Shown one piece after another: positions 58,741 through 64,000 of a DNA stretch of 64,000 bases. Position 1 is the first letter of the stretch. The number at the start of each line of letters is the position of its first letter. Source of the DNA: Oxytricha trifallax (Eukaryota > Ciliophora > Spirotrichea > Sporadotrichida > Oxytrichidae); the NCBI GenBank assembly GCA_000711775.1, contig ARYC01001397.1:35040-99039 (forward strand), written 5' to 3'. Position numbers and translations under genes: made by a program. Under the pieces are notes generated by a model. That model did no database searches. It was not told where the DNA came from and saw only the letters and a list, made by a program, of their open reading frames with translations.

Positions 58741-59246
58741 TATGATAATGATGAAAATTAATGCGAAATATTTTTGTAAAAATTAAATTAATATTACTTA
58801 GAAATCTAATAATATTCATAAAAATTGAAATGTTTTAAAATAGTATTTCATCATCATTATGATCATTTTCATCTATATAATCTCAAATTTTTCATTATCT
58901 CCTCTTAGAATCATCTTCCAATTCATCAATGTAGTGGCTCTTGTTGCCACATTAAATGACACAATAAAACAATATATATATAAATTTATATTTTTTATAT
59001 AATTTTTAATGAATAAAAAATTCTCATTCTGCTACTGTTTAGTAAGAATACTTATTATATAATGGGTAGTAGTAAGTAACTATAATATAATATAATATAT
59101 AATTATTTATGATATTTTAATTAATTAATTTTTCAATAAATTGAATTTTTTTCCTGATAAACCATTATGCATTATTGAAAATGTCAAGGTTAAGATTGAA
59201 AACAAGTTTTCTTTTCTTATTTCCATGCTCTAGATAGCTTCCTGTA
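58741..59246. other. AT-rich intergenic DNA
   Basis: No supported feature. Confidence 0.35.
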
Positions 59247-59456
59247 ATGTTGTTGATTAAAAATTGGCTTGCCTGGTCTCAATTATTTATTTTTACCCTT
59301 ACTTAATCAGATGCTGGAAACGCGATACAGGTTCAATGTGGAGTTTCAGTTTATAGCACAAATGCTGGGAGAATGGCAGAGTCGAACTCGACTACTTACG
59401 AGTCCAAGGTGGCCATCTCCAAGGACCAGGAAAGCAAACTCAGTCTACTTTTAATA
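59247..59456 (+). CDS. Candidate N-terminal MDS
   Basis: ATG 59,247 opens a frame with a hydrophobic start (MLLIKNWLAWSQLFIFTLTQ) and then a polar, soluble-looking sequence (SDAGNAIQVQCGVSVYSTNA, MAESNSTTYESKVAISKDQE). GC falls sharply after about 59,450, marking a likely MDS end. A second start, MAESNST..., is possible at about 59,373. The other plus frame is also open here, so the frame is moderately certain. Confidence 0.38.
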
Positions 59457-60513
59457 TATTTAGTTATAATGTTAAATATTTAATTCTAAAGAAAACCTTT
59501 AAATTTAATATTGACTCTTATTTCATCGTTATTATTTATCCTGCTATTACTAAATTGTTTTAATGTCTTTGATTGGTTTTATTATTTTAGTTTCTTATAA
59601 TTATCCCCCCATAATTTTATGACCTTACTTTTCATGATAGTTTTACCTTGAATTTTCATTTAATAATTAAAGAGATTTCTTTCTCTTTTGTCCTTTTAAT
59701 TTCGGAGTATGCTCAGCCTCACTCCAGTTCTTATTTGCTCCTTATTGACTCAATCTCATTAATGAAAAATGAATTTAGAATATCGTTTGCTTAAGGCTTT
59801 CTATCGGAAAAAATAGTCACTAAAAAAAAAATAAAAAAAATGCTCATTTATACATCATCAATAGATTTAAGGTTTAGATATAATATATATATAAAATATT
59901 ATTGAATTAGTGAAATACAGAAATAACTAACATAAATATATAAATTTACAATTATATAAAAATAACAATTAAATGATGATAATATTCACAATATTTATTG
60001 TAGAAATGTTTAGAAATATTATGATGTCAAAAAATATGCAAAACTAAAATGAATTTGCTATTTTTTCCCCTTTTTATTTTTGATAATTATTGATAATTGA
60101 AATATATTTAATTTAATGATCAAGATTATATATAAATGCACACGGCTTTTACATAATAATTATGGATATAATGTATATTGTAATTTAACTAATTATATAT
60201 GTCTCAACCAAAAGTATTTATCAAAGTATAGATTATATCATCAGTATAAATAATTTTTAAAAAAATTAATAAAAATAACTTCCATTTTTATATAAACTTG
60301 TTCATTAATAATTCGTTCGAAAAGGGGCATATATTAGGAATTTTTATAGTAGTTTGTTATGGATAGTCAACAAATAAACATTTCAATTATTCTAATTTAA
60401 TATTTTAATGTTAATTTGTAAATTATTTACAACAAACTCCTAAAAAATTTGATGATTTTTCAAATATTATTATAGAATTTGTAATGCAATTTAGAAAATA
60501 AATTTTGTAAAGA
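59457..60513. other. AT-rich intergenic DNA
   Basis: No supported feature. Confidence 0.35.
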
Positions 60514-60723
60514 ATGGTCTTTCTTATATACTAACCCAAAGAAAATACTATTTTGATTTCTTGTATTGTATTTATCCTAAATGGCGAGGATAATAGCAAT
60601 CCAATTATAACTGTTTAAAAGCAATGGCTCCGGATGAGTTTTGTACTTTAAGTATATCAATAATTAAAGAATACTAATATTGATGCTGTAAATGATTTTG
60701 ATTCTATTTTTTTTATATTTTGA
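60514..60723 (+). CDS. Candidate small ORF, 69 aa
   Basis: ATG to TGA (MVFLIYQPKENTILISCIVF, NGEDNSNPIITVQKQWLRMS, NTNIDAVNDFDSIFFIF), with four TAA codons read as Gln. Local GC rises at 60,580-60,640. It could be a small gene or a chance ORF. Confidence 0.28.
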
Positions 60724-61409
60724 TTGTATATTTATTTGTGCAATTCATTGATTTTACTGAACATAATAATTCCATACAAATTAATAATTATTTAAGCTTA
60801 GTACTGTATTAGTTAAATTATCTTAAATCACATAAATTTAATGGGCGGATAAGTAAAAATAATTTTAAAAATATAATGAGAGATTACACAGCAATCTTAA
60901 TTGAACAACGTAGCCGTTATTTTAGAGACTTATCATTAATTTAATTTAAAATTAAAAATATTTCAAAAACTAAATATAAAACTAACAATAATTTACGTTT
61001 ATTATTAAGACCTATAAAAATAAAAGGTTTAATAATAAAGAAAAATAATCAAAATATAAAGAAAATTTGTATTAATGATATATAGAATTTAATATAAAAT
61101 TAAATGAGATAAATAATAACTATAAAAGAAGGTTAAAAAATAGTAGTTATATTAAGTTAAAAAAATATATGTTAAATGAATAAATACAAAAAGGAGTACT
61201 ATAAAAATATATTAAAGTCAAAACAAATTAAATAAATTGGATGAGAGAAAAATTATAATAACCTATACAGGTAATACAAAAAAAATAATTATAATAGAGA
61301 AAGGATAAGATAAAAAGAATCTTATAATACAATTGATTAATATTGATCATTCACCTATAGATGACAAAATATATATATAATCTTTTTTAAAAATCTTTAC
61401 ATCGCCAAA
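60724..61409. other. AT-rich intergenic DNA
   Basis: No supported feature. Confidence 0.35.
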
Positions 61410-61610
61410 AACCCACTCCTTAGCACTTCGTTCTTAACTCTCAACTAATACAACAAGTCTTAATGAACATAACTATCAAAAATTTGACTTAAGCACAACA
61501 ATTATCGGATATCGAAGATTTGACTCAATTTTACAAAAGATGAAATCCTTTTATGAAGACTATCCATTTCATCAATACAGAAATCCTTGACCCTTCATTC
61601 TCAACTCTCA
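61410..61610 (+). repeat. Dispersed repeat R1, copy 5
   Basis: The longest copy, together with copy 2. It starts CACTTCGTTCTTAACTCTCA, has core AACAATTATCGGATATCGAA and the AAAAGATGAAATCCTTTTAT block, and ends near TTCATTCTCAACTCTCAACT. It lies about 155 bp from the left end of TBE-D. Confidence 0.72.
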
Positions 61611-61614
61611 ACTC

Positions 61615-61762
61615 AAAGAAAAGAAACATATTAGCAAGTAACATTGAAGTAAAATAAAGAAAAAGAAGCAACGATCAAGGCAATGAAAGTAAGCAACGAA
61701 GGAAGCTACAAATGAAGCTACGAAGAAAGCAACGAAGAAATCAAGGAAGCAATGAAGTAAGC
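61615..61762 (+). repeat. Degenerate minisatellite
   Basis: Irregular repeats of GAAGCAACGAA / GAAGCTACGAA type fill the gap between repeat R1 and the TBE-D terminus. The composition is purine-rich. Confidence 0.6.
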
Positions 61763-61894
61763 AATCAAAACCCCAAAATCCCTTGCAGTAGTTTGATTGA
61801 GTTTTGATTGATAAAAGTAGATTGTTAAGGCAATACTTTAGTAGGATTTTAATAGGGGTTTAATGTTTCAAATATTAGTATTTTAAGTGAGTAT

Positions 61895-62928
61895 ATGCGA
61901 GGTTTGGGGTCTGTTTATGACAGTGAGTATATAGATTTATTGTTTAAGTTGCGATATGGATGTGATAAATATAATGAATAACTCAAGCCTGTTCTGAATT
62001 ATACGTCTATAGCAAGGCTACTCCATAAATCTACAGCAACTGTGAGGTCTCACTGTCTATTAGCATTGAATTTAAAGAGAAAGCAGCTTAATTCTAAGCC
62101 AAGAAGACCCTTAAAGTTTTAGAAGCAGCATATCGATTATCTTATTAATGACAAGACAATTAAATACTGGGCTCACTTCTCTTTGGCCTAGAGGGCTGTG
62201 ATGTTTCATCGCTAATTTCCTGAGCTTCATATTTCTGCTTAATCGATAGCTAACATATATAAAAAGAACGGAATATCTTACAAGACAGTCAATCGCATTA
62301 AGAGAGTGATTGACTTTAATGTTCCATTTTATAAGACTAATTTAAATTATATATTCGATTAAATGCAGAGAGCTAAAGAGCATAATATAAAGTTCATACA
62401 CGCGGATGAGGCTGTATTTACATTCAATACCTTTATATCAAGGTCTTGGTACAAGAGGTATCGTAATATTGAAGTTTATTACTAAAAAGTTAAGGTGTAA
62501 ACTCATGCTATTCTTGGTGGAATTATTGAAGATAGTGGCCTCGAGACTTATGTTATTCACCCTAGTTCTATAAAGACTGAATAATATATTAAGTTCTTGC
62601 AATAACTCAGAGATAAGTACGCTGACTAAGAGATTATTCTATTCGTTGATAACTTGTCAGTTCATAAAACTAAAGACTCAAGGAAGGAATATGAAAGGCT
62701 AAATATAACTCCTGTATTTAATGTTCCTTACAGCCCTTAGTTCAATGGAATTGAATTATATTGGGGGTTATTGAAAGGTCATTATAAGAAATTGCTGCTC
62801 TACCATCTGATGCATGATTTAAAGATAGATACAGTTGAGTGCTGCTAAGAGAGTCAGCGAATGCTAAAGTATGCGCAAGAGAAAAGAGATTTTGTGTATA
62901 TAAATAAGTTTTAGATTTAAACGAATGA
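61895..62928 (+). pseudogene. DDE transposase of TBE-D, nearly intact
   Basis: ATG 61,895 (MRGLGSVYDSEYIDLLFKL). The frame is free of TGA through the catalytic core. Helix-turn-helix-like TSIARLLHKSTATVRSHC (residues about 42-59) is followed by DDE blocks IHADEAVF, ILFVDNLSVH and PYSPQFNGIELYW, with about 35 residues between second Asp and Glu, as in the Tc1/IS630 superfamily. Compared with C, an 11-bp deletion near 62,840 shifts the last 30 or so residues. The original stop (TGA 62,926) is then out of frame. It is the best-preserved transposase in the window. It is inactive only if that C-terminus matters. Confidence 0.88.
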
Positions 62929-62934
62929 ACAAGA

Positions 62935-63715
62935 TCACATATTAAATTTGCCCGTAAAGGGATTAGGCTTCCCTTTCTTTTCTTGCTTAAGGCTTGCTTA
63001 TGCCTATGTTTCTTTTCTTAGTGCCAGCTCCTGCATCTGTGTTCATCTCTTCTGGCTTTTATAAATCTTTGAAGAGCCTCTTACTCAATTCATGCTTAAC
63101 TTGAGACTTTCTCTCTCTGTTTAATTGCTGCGCTCTTTCATCAAGTATATAGAAGTACCAGGTTTTTCTATAAAGTTAGAAGACTAAGCTCTTGAGATGA
63201 AAGGATGCTTTTAAAGTTCCTACAGCCAGGTGTCACTTATTTTAATACCTTGCTTCTCTTTTTCTTCAGGAGAGATGCTGTATCGTTTCTTGTAGCTTCT
63301 TAAATAACTTCATTTAAGTACTCAGGTTTCAAAGTTGCAAGAACACCAAAAAAGAAGTTTCTCTCTGGCAACTTATTAGAGAGCTGTAGCTTTGATGGAA
63401 GGTAGAGCTACGTCCGGATCACTCATAGCATCGTCATATAGGTTTGTCACTGATATTTCAGGGTAGTTAGGTATCTATCATCCTAATTTCATTAGACTCA
63501 AAAGCTTTTTTCTCTTCACTCAGTAAGGCTTTTAAGAATGAGATTTTAGTTCCCTCCTAAGTCGGCAAGAACAATCCAACTATTATTGATTTATTAATCT
63601 TACTTAAGCACTTACCTTGATATACCAAATATCTATAAAGGTCCTCTTTACTTCGAAATTTTCCTATCAAAATTTGAGATTAAATTCTCTTCATTGCATC
63701 ATTCATAGACTCCAT
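62935..63715 (-). pseudogene. TBE '22 kDa' basic protein gene of TBE-D
   Basis: ATG 63,715 (MESMNDAMKRIQSQILIGKF). The first intron-like 36-nt insert (about 63,580-63,615) is intact with GT-AG ends and is followed by QEGTKISFLKALLSEEKKAF in frame. The second (about 63,173-63,196) has lost two bases of the donor (GTAAG reduced to GAG) and is 24 nt, so splicing there is doubtful. A 1-nt indel lies near the C-terminus. It converges on the transposase with 6 bp between stops. Confidence 0.8.
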
Positions 63716-64000
63716 CTTTCTTCCTCTTTCTAGAAATTTTAATGAAATTTAAAATTATGGATATCCATTCTAAGTTTATTAAAATCTTACTACTAAATAG
63801 GGAGGACCTACTAGAGGTCAACCTTGAAAAGATATACGGAAAAGCATTGAAAAACTTGCTCCAAGATTCACAGATTGATTTCCATTTTTATCAAACTTTC
63901 TCCATTAAATTGCTCCTAATAATGTTTAATTATTTTAGGAGGTCCTCCAAATTAAGTTCAAACTTTATTAGGAGTTAATTTTAAGGTTAAAACTTAATTA

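Larger units (their letters stand above)
61766..64000. mobile_element. TBE-like transposon D, left half (continues beyond window)
   Basis: It begins CAAAACCCCAAAATCCC, a one-mismatch C4A4 telomere repeat, preceded by AAT (ANT target). The subterminal TIR matches element C. It contains the transposase (+) and 22 kDa gene (-). The window ends inside the internal palindrome (TAGGAGGTCCTCCAAAT at 63,938), so the kinase gene lies outside. Confidence 0.92.

Noticed and set aside
59360..59435. tRNA or small structured RNA (TGGCAGAGTCGA with a GGAGAATGG/GGCCATCTCC pairing)
   Set aside because: No canonical T-arm and no cloverleaf. A good protein frame runs through the segment.
1..64000. CRISPR arrays, bacterial operons, Shine-Dalgarno sites
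   Set aside because: Repeats present are transposon ends, microsatellites and foldbacks. The genetic code and introns are eukaryotic (ciliate).

Overview
The window looks like germline (micronuclear) DNA of a spirotrich ciliate of the Oxytricha/Stylonychia type. The bulk is about 75-80% A+T. Recognisable genes read through only if TAA and TAG mean Gln and TGA is the sole stop. The mobile elements end in the ciliate telomere repeat C4A4. Several short direct repeats ('pointers') flank tiny inserts whose removal restores a reading frame, as expected of internal eliminated sequences (IESs) between macronuclear-destined segments (MDSs). ORFs called with the standard code therefore mislead here, and most were discarded. 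With one stop codon in such AT-rich DNA, chance open frames near 100 codons are common, so isolated coding segments are given modest confidence.

Layout. 1-2.3 kb: truncated TBE-like transposon end (A). 3.3-4.2 kb: small coding candidates. 4.2-6.5 kb: a GC-rich minus-strand gene with micro-IESs and introns. 7-20 kb: AT-rich DNA with scattered coding islands, two related foldback elements (10.3 and 17.7 kb) and a LINE fragment (10.8 kb). 20.1-24.2 kb: full-length TBE-like element B. 24-35 kb: AT-rich DNA with a plus-strand series of degenerate LINE-like coding segments. 34.9-35.9 kb: a long foldback element enclosing an ORF. 37.5-41 kb: repeat 3' ends and small genes. 42.2-44 kb: a two-MDS gene. 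44.5-48.7 kb: full-length TBE-like element C with an ATT target duplication. 49.7-52 kb: LINE remnants. 52.7-53.8 kb: a broken minus-strand gene. 54-54.5 kb: a hAT-like MITE. 55.2 kb: a small gene. 56.3-58.7 kb: a dead LINE reverse transcriptase. 59-61 kb: small coding islands. 61.8-64 kb: the first half of TBE-like element D.

How it fits together. The TBE-like elements each carry three genes: a DDE transposase and a small basic '22 kDa' protein that converge, plus a C2H2 zinc-finger/protein-kinase protein. A family of subterminal repeats (called R1 here) lies next to three of the four TBE termini. The coding islands outside transposons have higher GC, and I read them as MDSs of ordinary genes. 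No rRNA, convincing tRNA or CRISPR array was seen. All coordinates of gene fragments are hand-derived and approximate where stated.
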